From: Sinorhizobium sp. 6-70 | Lineage (GTDB): Bacteria; Pseudomonadota; Alphaproteobacteria; Rhizobiales; Rhizobiaceae | Assembly (NCBI RefSeq): GCF_030124375.1 | Contig: NZ_JASKLS010000003.1 | Coordinates: 106,052-170,051 of the forward strand | Length of the DNA stretch: 64,000 nucleotides | Direction: 5' to 3' | In this document: piece by piece, positions 19,649-26,443 of the stretch | Numbering within the stretch: position 1 is the stretch's first letter | How the letters are laid out: each line of letters opens with the position of its first letter | Notes under the pieces: model-generated | Told to the model about the DNA's origin: nothing | Seen by the model: the letters and a program-made list of their open reading frames with translations, nothing else | Database searches by the model: none | Made by a program: the position numbers and the translations under genes

Positions 19649-19744
19649 CGTTTCATTGTCTCATTGAAACAATAAAATGACCTAACTCTTTGGAAGGAAG
19701 CAATTCCGGGAGGGAAACTGTTGCGCCGTTTGCCTGGAATTGCC
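19649..19744 (+). repeat. Second intergenic palindromic repeat, copy A
   Basis: Two palindromes joined by CTAACTCTTTG (19682-19692). The first is built on TTTCATTGTCTCATTGAAACAAT. The second pairs GCAATTCCGGG (19700-19710) with CCTGGAATTGCC (19733-19744). The element ends exactly at the glgA stop codon (19745). A homologous copy in the opposite orientation lies at 49321-49419. The second palindrome could act as a transcription terminator for glgA. Confidence 0.75.
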
Positions 19745-21199
19745 TTATCCGACTAAGCGCATGTCGGGGGTCAGCACCTTGCCGTAGAGCTCCGCATATT
19801 GGGCGGCGCTGCGGTGCCAGGAGCAATCCGTCCTCATCCCCTGCCTGCGCAAACTTTCCCAGACGCGTCGGCGCCTGAAAAGCCTGAAGGCTCGGCGTAG
19901 GGCGAGCCGCAATTCGTTCGTGTCGACGGGAGAAAACTGTATGCCGGTCGCCACCTGCGCATGTAGCGCGGCGTCGTTGGCGTCGATGATCGTCTCCGAC
20001 AATCCGCCTGTGCGGGCGACGATGGGCACGCAGCCATAGCGCAAGGCGTAGAGTTGCGTCAGACCGCACGGTTCGAAGCGCGAAGGAACGAGCATCGCGT
20101 CTGCTCCGGCGTGGATCTGATGGGCGAGTGGCTCATCGTAGCCGATCTCGACGCTGACGCTGTGCGGGAAGCGCCGCGCGGCCTCGGTGAAGGCATCCTC
20201 GATCGCAGCGTCGCCCTGTCCATGCACGATCAGCTTGCCACCGCCTTTGACGATCTCGTCGACCACATCTGCCAGGAGATCCATGCCTTTCTGCCAGGTC
20301 AGCCTGTTGACCGCTGCGAAAACCGGTCCCGATGTGTTCGACAGGCCGAAGCGATCGAGGAGCTTCTGCCTGTTGGGCAAACGGCGCAACGGCGCGCGTG
20401 TCGAGAAGTGATGTTCGATATTCGGGTCCGACGAAGGGTTCCATACCTCCGTGTCGATGCCGTTGACGATGCCGGTAACATCATCATGGCGCGCATTCAT
20501 CACGCCCTCGAGGCCCATGCCGAAGGTTGGCGACATGATCTCGCGCGCGTAGGTGGGGCTGACCACGGTGATAGCGTCCGCCGCCTGCAGTCCACCCTTC
20601 AGATAGCCGAGGTCGCCGTAATATTCGAGGCCCTCGAGCGAATAGGCTCCGTCCGGCAGTCCCAGTTCGGTGAAGCGAACGGCGGGAAACTGACCCTGGA
20701 AGGCGAGGTTGTGAACGGTCAAGACACGGGGAATCCCGGCGTTGGACGAGAACTTGAGGTAGACCAGGCTCAGCGCCGGATGCCAGTCGTGGGCATGAAT
20801 GATATCTGGCCGCCAGTCCCCCACGCCGTGCTCGGCGATCTGCGCGGCGACGAAAGAAAAGGCTGCGAAACGCTTCCAGTTGTCCGGGTAGTCCTTGCCG
20901 TGATTGTCGCTGTAGGGACCGCCCTGTCGGTCAAAGAAGCCGGGCGCGTCGAGCACCAGGAGATCCAGACCGTCGGTCTGTCCTGCGAGAAGTGTGGCGC
21001 GTTCGCCGAACAGCCGATCATATTGTGTGACCGGTGACACCCCCGTGAGTGCCCGCATGACGCCCGGGTAGCCGGGAACCAGGGAGCGCGTATGGATGCC
21101 GTGGGCCGTCAGCGCCTTTGGCAACGAGCCGGCGACATCGGCCAGACCGCCGGTCTTTATCAGTGGGAAAATCTCAGCCGTGACGGACAGAATGTTCAT
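19745..21199 (-). CDS. glgA: Glycogen synthase (ADP-glucose dependent, GT5)
   Basis: 484 residues, normal for bacterial GlgA. The N-terminal ADP-glucose motif is KTGGLADVAGSLP (about residues 15-27). Other family blocks are IIHAHDWHPALSLVY, VLTVHNLAFQGQFP and the C-terminal catalytic PSRFEPCGLTQLYALRYG. It elongates alpha-1,4-glucan from ADP-glucose. No glgB or glgC is adjacent, so it is probably the second glgA of the genome. A clear EcfG-type promoter lies 65 bp upstream, pointing to stress or stationary-phase control. Confidence 0.95.
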   Translation of the reverse strand: MNILSVTAEIFPLIKTGGLADVAGSLPKALTAHGIHTRSLVPGYPGVMRALTGVSPVTQYDRLFGERATLLAGQTDGLDLLVLDAPGFFDRQGGPYSDNHGKDYPDNWKRFAAFSFVAAQIAEHGVGDWRPDIIHAHDWHPALSLVYLKFSSNAGIPRVLTVHNLAFQGQFPAVRFTELGLPDGAYSLEGLEYYGDLGYLKGGLQAADAITVVSPTYAREIMSPTFGMGLEGVMNARHDDVTGIVNGIDTEVWNPSSDPNIEHHFSTRAPLRRLPNRQKLLDRFGLSNTSGPVFAAVNRLTWQKGMDLLADVVDEIVKGGGKLIVHGQGDAAIEDAFTEAARRFPHSVSVEIGYDEPLAHQIHAGADAMLVPSRFEPCGLTQLYALRYGCVPIVARTGGLSETIIDANDAALHAQVATGIQFSPVDTNELRLALRRAFRLFRRRRVWESLRRQGMRTDCSWHRSAAQYAELYGKVLTPDMRLVG

Positions 21200-21263
21200 C
21201 GCGTTTTTCCGGAGATCATGTCATTGCCGGGGAGGTGAAGCGCAGCCGCAAGTCTGCTCCTTT

Positions 21264-21289
21264 CAACACAATCAAGCCATCAAAGTTCC
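21264..21289 (-). promoter_or_regulatory. EcfG-type promoter for glgA
   Basis: On the minus strand GGAAC (21289-21285) is followed after 17 nt by GTTG (21267-21264). This matches the known EcfG/RpoE2 form GGAAC-N16/17-(c)GTT. It lies 65 bp before the glgA start. Confidence 0.75.
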
Positions 21290-21478
21290 GCTGCGTGTTG
21301 AGAATTTCGCAAGGCAAATGCCCAGGCTAAAACAAGGCAACCCGATGGACGGATTCGGGTCCCCCTGCACATCGTCGGGAGGGGTCGGCGGGGACCCTTG
21401 GCCGTACGTGATCGGGCGGCAGCAGCGTGCTCATATCTCAGGCACGGCTCGGGTGGCGGGAAATTTGTTCGCGGCCGT

Positions 21479-21504
21479 GGAACATTCTTTCGCGAATAAT
21501 GTTT
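21479..21504 (+). promoter_or_regulatory. EcfG-type promoter upstream of a candidate small RNA
   Basis: GGAAC (21479-21483), 17 nt, GTTT (21501-21504). No start codon with a ribosome site follows before a strong terminator 85 bp downstream. Confidence 0.7.
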
Positions 21505-21510
21505 GATGTG

Positions 21511-21617
21511 TGGATCGCATGGAGCGCGTTCTCTGACCCAAACTTTAGAGGCTCCTCGGCGGTCTCTCCTATGCTGGTTCGTCTTATGAGCCTCGTCTCG
21601 ACGAGGCTCCCTTTTTT
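21511..21617 (+). ncRNA. Candidate stress-induced small RNA or leader RNA
   Basis: A region of about 105 nt lies between an EcfG-type promoter and a textbook intrinsic terminator, with no convincing reading frame. It carries two pyrimidine-rich CUCCU-containing stretches (about 21551-21555 and 21566-21570) of the anti-Shine-Dalgarno kind seen in rhizobial trans-acting RNAs. The transcript end is set by the hairpin at 21588-21609. The 5' end is estimated from promoter position. It could instead be an attenuated leader for the PEBP gene, which begins 65 bp past the terminator. Confidence 0.5.
21588..21617 (+). terminator. Intrinsic terminator
   Basis: GAGCCTCGT pairs with ACGAGGCTC across a CTCG loop (21588-21609) and is followed by CCTTTTTT. 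It is one of the strongest hairpin-plus-T-tract signals in the window. Confidence 0.85.
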
Positions 21618-21681
21618 CGACAGTGTCCGAGGTGGAGCGGCGCCATAGCCTTTCGCTGCGAAGCAAGAAAGGAACACGTGG

Positions 21682-22143
21682 ATGACCTTCAGCTTGATCA
21701 GCCCCGCATTCGTCGATGGGCAACTCATCCCTCAGAAATATACGCGGCTCGGCGAGAATCTCTTCCCGCCGCTGAAGTGGACAGGCACGCCCGAGGGAAC
21801 GCAGAGCTTCGCCCTCATCGTCGAGGATCCAGACGCGCCGCGGGGCATGTTTCGTCATTGCGCGATCATCAACATTCCCGGCAGTTGGACGGAGCTGCCG
21901 CAAGCCGTCGATACCGGACCGGAACACAGCATCAAGTTCATCAGAAACGACTTCGGCAATGCCCGCTACGACGGACCGCAGCCGCCGGCCGGCACTGGTG
22001 TCCATCACTATTGGTTCCGCCTTGCCGCGCTTGATACCGCCAGTCTTTCAATTCCGGAAGACGTGGGGGCCGAGGAAGCCTGGAAGAGGGTGCGCAAGCA
22101 CCTGGTCGAGGAAGCCGCGATCGTCGGCACCTTCGGGCAATAA
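21682..22143 (+). CDS. YbhB/YbcL-type PEBP (Raf-kinase-inhibitor-like) protein
   Basis: 153 residues. The ligand-site motifs are LFPPLKWTGTPEGTQSFALI, VEDPDAPRGMFRHCAIINIP and GVHHYWFRLAALD. No signal peptide is visible, so it should be cytoplasmic. Bacterial members of the phosphatidylethanolamine-binding family have no firm function. It follows the candidate small RNA and terminator, and readthrough could place it under the same EcfG-type promoter. AAAGGAACACGTGG provides the ribosome site. Confidence 0.88.
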   Translation: MTFSLISPAFVDGQLIPQKYTRLGENLFPPLKWTGTPEGTQSFALIVEDPDAPRGMFRHCAIINIPGSWTELPQAVDTGPEHSIKFIRNDFGNARYDGPQPPAGTGVHHYWFRLAALDTASLSIPEDVGAEEAWKRVRKHLVEEAAIVGTFGQ

Positions 22144-22261
22144 GACGCGCGCAGGACCGCAAACGCGGCGTCTGCGCCCGGCAGCAGCGCAGGCTGCCTT
22201 CGGAACAATCACCGGCGCGATGGATTAGGGGTGCAAACAAGCCACAGCGGGAGAGCTTCCA

Positions 22262-22525
22262 ATGAGCGCTTCAAGCACCACGATCGATCACGATACCATC
22301 CGCAACTGGGCCGAATCCCGTGACGGCTGGCCGGCACGCGTCAAGGGCGCAACCGACGGCGGCCTCCTGCGCATCGATTTCGGCACACCCGAAGACACGC
22401 TGGAGAAAATCTCATGGGATGAGTTCTTCGAGATTTTCGAAAAGAACAACCTGGCCTTTCTCCACCAGGACCTGACCGAAGACGGCCAGACCAGTCGCTT
22501 CTGCAAATTCATCCACCGCCATTGA
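22262..22525 (+). CDS. Small conserved-type hypothetical protein
   Basis: 87 residues, hydrophilic, with an acidic aromatic core (ISWDEFFEIFEKNNLAFLHQ) and a C-terminal FCKFIHRH. GCGGGAGAGC precedes the ATG. A GGAAC at 22202-22206 followed after 18 nt by TT is a weak EcfG-type candidate. The function is unknown. Its position in the stress island suggests a stress-adaptation protein. Confidence 0.7.
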   Translation: MSASSTTIDHDTIRNWAESRDGWPARVKGATDGGLLRIDFGTPEDTLEKISWDEFFEIFEKNNLAFLHQDLTEDGQTSRFCKFIHRH

Positions 22526-22579
22526 AGGCGTAGCTTCTGCCGCCAGCTGAAACCCGGGCCAGCGGACGCATGCCACCAT

Positions 22580-22605
22580 GGAACCGTCGCAGCGCCAGAC
22601 AGTTT
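22580..22605 (+). promoter_or_regulatory. EcfG-type promoter for the 65-residue protein gene
   Basis: GGAAC (22580-22584), 17 nt, GTTT (22602-22605), 27 bp before the ATG at 22632. It favours 22632 over the upstream in-frame ATG at 22578, which would lie before the transcript start. Confidence 0.7.
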
Positions 22606-22631
22606 CTCCCTTCAGAAGGAAGGAATTGCCG

Positions 22632-22829
22632 ATGCCTATCAGCAAGGCGAAGGATGCTGACAAGCTCGAGACTGACAAGCTCAACATTGGGCGACGTCCA
22701 GAGCCCGCCGCAGATCGAGGGGATAAGCCCGAAGAAATGCGCAGGAAGCGGTGCGTGCGCGGCGATGAGGAAAACCTCCGAGATCGAGAGTCGCTTTTTT
22801 GGCGTGGCGTCTGGATGACGGTGTTTTAG
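22632..22829 (+). CDS. Small hydrophilic protein of unknown function
   Basis: 65 residues, highly charged, with Asp/Lys-rich repeats near the N terminus (KDADKLETDKLNIG) and a short hydrophobic C terminus (FWRGVWMTVF). AAGGAAGG lies at a good distance before the ATG, and an EcfG-type promoter lies immediately upstream. These two signals are the main reason to call such a short frame real. No family is recognised. Confidence 0.55.
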   Translation: MPISKAKDADKLETDKLNIGRRPEPAADRGDKPEEMRRKRCVRGDEENLRDRESLFWRGVWMTVF

Positions 22830-22898
22830 GCACGCACAGTAAGTCCTCGCCGGATCGTGTCGGCGATCCGTGCACCGTACCGGCATGCAACCGGTTGC

Positions 22899-23231
22899 CT
22901 ACTCGACAGCCAGCAACCGTTCGATCTCTTGCAGACGCGATCTCAGACGCTGGATTTCGTCCCGTTTCTCCGCAACCACGTCCTTCGCCGTCTCCAGCCT
23001 GTCGGCGCCCGGAACGGTTCCGACTGCCGTGTGGGCCTCTGTCGCGATCGCGTCGATTTCGGTTTCGAGCTCGGCAATGCGCCCGCGCAACTCGTCGAGC
23101 TGGCGCCGGACGCTTCGGTCGGGATTGTTACGAGAGCCCGCGCCCAAGGCATCGATCGGTTCGTCGACGCCGGGATGGTCGAGCGGGCGGGCATGGATCG
23201 CACGCGATCCTTGATTTCCGCGTTTGGTCAT
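22899..23231 (-). CDS. Coiled-coil hypothetical protein
   Basis: 110 residues. The C-terminal half is a heptad-rich coiled coil (RRQLDELRGRIAELETEIDA and RDEIQRLRSRLQEIERLL). The frame is open to 23423, but the ATG at 23231 has GGGAGA upstream and an EcfG-type promoter ends 25 bp before it, so the longer form would start outside the transcript. The function is unknown; oligomerisation is likely. Confidence 0.65.
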   Translation of the reverse strand: MTKRGNQGSRAIHARPLDHPGVDEPIDALGAGSRNNPDRSVRRQLDELRGRIAELETEIDAIATEAHTAVGTVPGADRLETAKDVVAEKRDEIQRLRSRLQEIERLLAVE

Positions 23232-23255
23232 TGGCTTGATCTCCCGTAGGGCACA

Positions 23256-23281
23256 AAACTCCTGACCACGGCGTATGTTCC
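23256..23281 (-). promoter_or_regulatory. EcfG-type promoter for the coiled-coil protein gene
   Basis: Minus strand GGAAC (23281-23277), 17 nt, GTTT (23259-23256, continuing to a further T). It stands back to back with the plus-strand EcfG-type site at 23322. Confidence 0.75.
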
Positions 23282-23321
23282 GCAGGGATTTTCGAGACCG
23301 CGGACTTTTCGCCAGGTGACT

Positions 23322-23347
23322 GGAACTTCTGCCCGCAACGGCCGTTT
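23322..23347 (+). promoter_or_regulatory. EcfG-type promoter for the 71-residue and PPC-domain genes
   Basis: GGAAC (23322-23326), 17 nt, GTTTTT from 23344. It is 29 bp before the ATG at 23376. Confidence 0.75.
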
Positions 23348-23375
23348 TTGCTGAAGCTGAGCGAGGGAGGGTTCG

Positions 23376-23591
23376 ATGCAACCGGAAGAAAACCTGCAGC
23401 TTCATTTCGATCTCTTGAGCCACCGGGCGTTGCTTTCATGCGGCGGCCGGGATTATTTGCTGCCGGACTGCTATCCGACCAAGGAAATGGCCCAAATCGC
23501 CGCGCAGAAATTCGCGTGGGAAACGCTCGGCTTGAAAGACCGTGCCCGCGAATGCGCCCAAGCTTCGGACCTGCCGGTCTGGCTGCGCTGA
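23376..23591 (+). CDS. Small hypothetical protein
   Basis: 71 residues with a compact sequence (SCGGRDYLLPDCYPTKEMAQ) and two cysteines. GAGGGAGGG precedes the ATG. An EcfG-type promoter lies just upstream, and the PPC-domain gene follows after 22 bp, so the two form an operon. The function is unknown. Confidence 0.7.
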   Translation: MQPEENLQLHFDLLSHRALLSCGGRDYLLPDCYPTKEMAQIAAQKFAWETLGLKDRARECAQASDLPVWLR

Positions 23592-23613
23592 ACGCCCGGA
23601 TGTGGATCAGCCG

Positions 23614-24051
23614 ATGAGGTGGAGACTTCTTTCAAGAGAGGCATCTGAGGAGATATTCCTCCTCGTCCTCGACCCCGGGGAGGAAGCCTTCACCGCCATT
23701 TCGGAGTTCGCCGCAGCACAGAAGATCACCGCGGCTTCGCTGATGGCGATCGGTGCGTTCGAGAAAGCAGTCGTAGGTTGGTACGATCTCGAAAAACGAG
23801 ACTATCGCCGCATCCCGATCGACGAGCAATGCGAAGTGCTGAGCCTCATCGGCGACATTGCGCTCGGCGAGGACGGCAAACGCAGCCTGCATGCCCACGC
23901 GGTCCTTGGGCTTAGTGACGGGACGACGCGCGGCGGGCATTTTCTTGAAGGGATCGTCAAACCGACCCTCGAAGTGACATTGTCCGAAACGCCCGCGCAT
24001 CTCCGGCGGAAGCACCATCCCGATCTCGGAGTTGCCTTGATCGATATCTGA
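23614..24051 (+). CDS. DUF296/PPC-domain protein (PD1-like)
   Basis: 145 residues, the usual length for stand-alone bacterial PPC domains. The signature is LVLDPGEEAFTAISEFAA, a GAFEKAVVGWYD strand, the metal-type histidines in LHAHAVLG, and GGHFLEGIVKPTLEV. Such domains form trimers and are associated with DNA binding in plants; bacterial roles are unclear. I start at the ATG at 23614 because the domain begins directly there. It is the second gene after an EcfG-type promoter. Confidence 0.85.
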   Translation: MRWRLLSREASEEIFLLVLDPGEEAFTAISEFAAAQKITAASLMAIGAFEKAVVGWYDLEKRDYRRIPIDEQCEVLSLIGDIALGEDGKRSLHAHAVLGLSDGTTRGGHFLEGIVKPTLEVTLSETPAHLRRKHHPDLGVALIDI

Positions 24052-24057
24052 GGCCGT

Positions 24058-24564
24058 TCAGCGCGTCGCGCGCTGCCAGAGTGTCATCACCGGACCATCG
24101 CTGCCGAAGACCGGATCGAGTTGGGGCAGCGGCACCGAAGCGATCGCCTGGCGATCCGAATTGCTGGCCGGGCCGCGTTGAATATCCGCGTGTTGTCCGG
24201 GAGGATAGCCGCCGATGACCAGGAAATCGGCGCTTGCGGCGATCCGACAGTGACCGGTGCCGGCGGGGAGCACGAGGACATCTCCCGCCATGATCTCCAG
24301 TTCCTTGCCCGTCGGTCCCCCGATCAACAGGCGCGCTTTGCCTCTGGCAACGGCCAGGACCTCGTGCGCGCGCGTATGATAGTGCTGGAAGTCGAAAACG
24401 CCGTCCCGCCACACGCCTCTCCAGCCATTGGCATGAAACCTGTCTTCGATGCGCGTGGCGCCGTCCCCGCTGACGTCGACAGCGTCGTGATAGACGAGGA
24501 CAGGCAGGTGCGGATTGTTCGGTATGCCCTCACGTTCGGCAAACATCAGATCATCGACGTGCAT
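24058..24564 (-). CDS. Cupin-domain protein
   Basis: 168 residues. The cupin motifs are HYHTRAHEVLAVARGKARL with metal-ligand histidines and glutamate, and GDVLVLPAGTGHCRIAAS in the second strand pair. It resembles cupins annotated as sugar-isomerase or dioxygenase-like proteins; the activity is unknown. It converges with the PPC-domain gene, leaving 6 bp between the stops. I see no EcfG-type site on its own strand. Confidence 0.82.
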   Translation of the reverse strand: MHVDDLMFAEREGIPNNPHLPVLVYHDAVDVSGDGATRIEDRFHANGWRGVWRDGVFDFQHYHTRAHEVLAVARGKARLLIGGPTGKELEIMAGDVLVLPAGTGHCRIAASADFLVIGGYPPGQHADIQRGPASNSDRQAIASVPLPQLDPVFGSDGPVMTLWQRATR

Positions 24565-24576
24565 TGGCTCTCTCCC

Positions 24577-24602
24577 GGAACGATTTCCGTCCCCTCCCGT
24601 TG
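24577..24602 (+). promoter_or_regulatory. EcfG-type promoter for the DUF3175-GST operon
   Basis: GGAAC (24577-24581), 17 nt, GTTG (24599-24602), 27 bp upstream of the ATG at 24630. Confidence 0.75.
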
Positions 24603-24629
24603 GAGATAGGTCACCAAGGAGAAACGGCT

Positions 24630-24923
24630 ATGAGCAAGAAGAGCAAGAAGACGAAATGGTCGCAGGATGTGACCGAGAACAGTGACGCGCTCGATCTCGA
24701 AGAGGGCGTCTTCAAGTCGGACGACCCGGCGAAGATTGCGCATTCCCTGAAGCGGTCGGCCGAGGCGAGCGATCGGCGCAAGTCGAGTCCGTTTCGCTCT
24801 GCCATGTCGATGCTGACGTTCTATATCAACAGGGCGGGTGCGGGCTTGAGCCGGAAGCAGAGGCACGTCCTCGAAGAGGCGAAGGTCGAGTTGCGGAAGG
24901 ATTTCGGGCGCCAGCCCAAGTGA
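24630..24923 (+). CDS. DUF3175 family protein
   Basis: 97 residues, the usual family length. The signature runs KWSQDVTENSDALDLEEGVF, AHSLKRSAEASDRRKSSPF and AMSMLTFYINRAGAGLS, with a basic C terminus. The function is unknown. The small, basic, soluble character would suit nucleic-acid binding. The ATG at 24630 follows AAGGAGAAACGG, and an EcfG-type promoter is immediately upstream. The GST-like gene begins 11 bp after its stop. Confidence 0.85.
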   Translation: MSKKSKKTKWSQDVTENSDALDLEEGVFKSDDPAKIAHSLKRSAEASDRRKSSPFRSAMSMLTFYINRAGAGLSRKQRHVLEEAKVELRKDFGRQPK

Positions 24924-24934
24924 GGGATCGTTCA

Positions 24935-25669
24935 ATGTCTTATAAGCTTTTCTACTGGGACGGGATCCCTGGGCGCGGCGAGTTCGTTCGCCTCGCGCTC
25001 GAGGAGGCCGGAGCCGATTATGTGGATGTCGCCCGCGAGCCCGATGGGCAGGAGGGGGGCACGACGGCGATGCTGAAGCTGTTGATGGACGGCGAGGGAG
25101 CGACGATCCCGTTTGCGCCGCCATTTCTGAAAGACGGCGACCTCCTCATTTCCCACGTCGCCAATATCCTGTTCTATCTCGGTCCCAAGCTCGGCCTAGC
25201 ACCTGAGGAAGTCGACCTCCGTTTCGTCGCCAACGGGCTGCAACTGACGATCACCGATTTCGTCGCCGAGATCCACGACACGCATCACCCGATCGGCGTA
25301 TCGCTCTACTATGAGGACCAGAAGCCGGAAGCGTTGCGGCGATCGTCCGATTTCCTGTCGGAGCGCCTGCCGAAGTTCCTCGGCTATTTCGAGCGGGTCT
25401 TGCGCCAGAATCCGAAGGGAGAGGGACATATCGTCGGCGGCCGGTTGAGCTATGTCGATCTGTCGCTCTTCCAACTCGTCGAAGGGCTTCGCTACGCCTT
25501 TCCGAAGGCGATGCGCAGCTACGAAGCCAACATTCCGGGTTTGATCACCCTGCACGACGTGGTCGCCGAGCGGCCGAATATCCGCAGCTATCTCGCCTCC
25601 GATCGAAGGCTCTCCTTCAATGAGGCGGGGATTTTCCGGCACTATCCGGAGCTCGACCAGCCCTCATAG
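24935..25669 (+). CDS. Glutathione S-transferase-like protein
   Basis: 244 residues. The N-terminal thioredoxin-like part reads KLFYWDGIPGRGEFVRLALE, typical of sigma/pi-like GSTs, and ISHVANILFYLG supplies the gamma-glutamyl-binding loop. The alpha-helical C-terminal domain includes LSYVDLSLFQLVEGL. It probably conjugates or reduces electrophiles during stress. It is co-transcribed with the DUF3175 gene. Its last 6 bp overlap the convergent glycosylase gene. Confidence 0.87.
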   Translation: MSYKLFYWDGIPGRGEFVRLALEEAGADYVDVAREPDGQEGGTTAMLKLLMDGEGATIPFAPPFLKDGDLLISHVANILFYLGPKLGLAPEEVDLRFVANGLQLTITDFVAEIHDTHHPIGVSLYYEDQKPEALRRSSDFLSERLPKFLGYFERVLRQNPKGEGHIVGGRLSYVDLSLFQLVEGLRYAFPKAMRSYEANIPGLITLHDVVAERPNIRSYLASDRRLSFNEAGIFRHYPELDQPS

Positions 25670-26335
25670 ACGACGCTGCCTGCGTGCACCGTGATCAGCT
25701 TCATGGGCAGCGACCTTCGCCAGATCCTCGACGAAGCGCGCACGCTGGGTAGCTGCATCCTCCCCGTCCCGGATCCTGAGAAGATAGGACGGATGGATCG
25801 TTACCAGGACCGGATAGCCGGCCGGAGTATCGATCAAGTCGCCGCGATTCCTTGTAACCCCGACGCTCCGACCGAGCAGCGTGACCAACGCCGTGGCGCC
25901 GAGCGCAACGACGAGGTCCGGTCGAAGTTGTTCGAGCTCCGCACCCAACCACCAGGAGCAACGCTGGATCTCGCCCGCATTGGGCCGTGAATGCAAACGC
26001 CGCTTGCCGCGCTGCTCGAACTTGAAGTGCTTGACTGCGTTGGTGAGATAGCAGCTCGAGCGATCGACACCGGCCTCGTGCAGGCACTCGTCGAGGATCC
26101 GGCCGGCCGGGCCGACGAACGGATGCCCGGCCAGGTCCTCTCGATCGCCGGGCTGTTCGCCGACCAGAACGATGCGGGCGTCAAGAGGGCCTTCGCCGAA
26201 GACCAACTGGGTTGCGTTCTTGTAGAGGTCGCAGCGTTCGCATCCTTCCGCCTGCTTCCGCAAGGCCGCAATGGAGCGCGCCTTGGCATGCTCGCCGGAA
26301 AGGGCCGGGCCGGTTTTTGCTGCTACTCGCGACAT
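25664..26335 (-). CDS. UdgX-type uracil-DNA glycosylase
   Basis: 223 residues from the chosen start; an ATG at 26365 would add ten. The glycosylase motifs are VGEQPGDREDLAGHPFVGPA (motif I) and HPSYLLR (motif III). Between them lies a KRRLH loop after KFEQRG, the diagnostic UdgX insertion. In UdgX the loop histidine forms a covalent bond to the abasic sugar after uracil release. N-terminal cysteines (CERCDLYKNA) and later ones probably hold a 4Fe-4S cluster. An EcfG-type promoter upstream suggests stress induction. It was called UdgX rather than family-4 UDG because of the loop. Confidence 0.88.
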   Translation of the reverse strand: MSRVAAKTGPALSGEHAKARSIAALRKQAEGCERCDLYKNATQLVFGEGPLDARIVLVGEQPGDREDLAGHPFVGPAGRILDECLHEAGVDRSSCYLTNAVKHFKFEQRGKRRLHSRPNAGEIQRCSWWLGAELEQLRPDLVVALGATALVTLLGRSVGVTRNRGDLIDTPAGYPVLVTIHPSYLLRIRDGEDAATQRARFVEDLAKVAAHEADHGARRQRRL

Positions 26336-26397
26336 CTGTCGTCTCGCCTTGTTCCTCGTTTCCATGCACGCCTGTCGCCATGGCTGGGTCGACATTC

Positions 26398-26423
26398 TAA
26401 CCCCAGGATCGAAATCATGTTCC
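26398..26423 (-). promoter_or_regulatory. EcfG-type promoter for the UdgX gene
   Basis: Minus strand GGAAC (26423-26419), 17 nt, GTTA (26401-26398). It lies 33-63 bp before the possible start codons and just past the treZ stop. Confidence 0.7.
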
Positions 26424-26443
26424 GTTGCGCCTCGGGCGACGGA

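Noticed and set aside
21280..22008. Minus-strand open frame (242 codons) over the spacer and PEBP gene
   Set aside because: It runs across a strong terminator, a promoter and a recognised PEBP gene on the other strand; the translation is Arg-rich and featureless.
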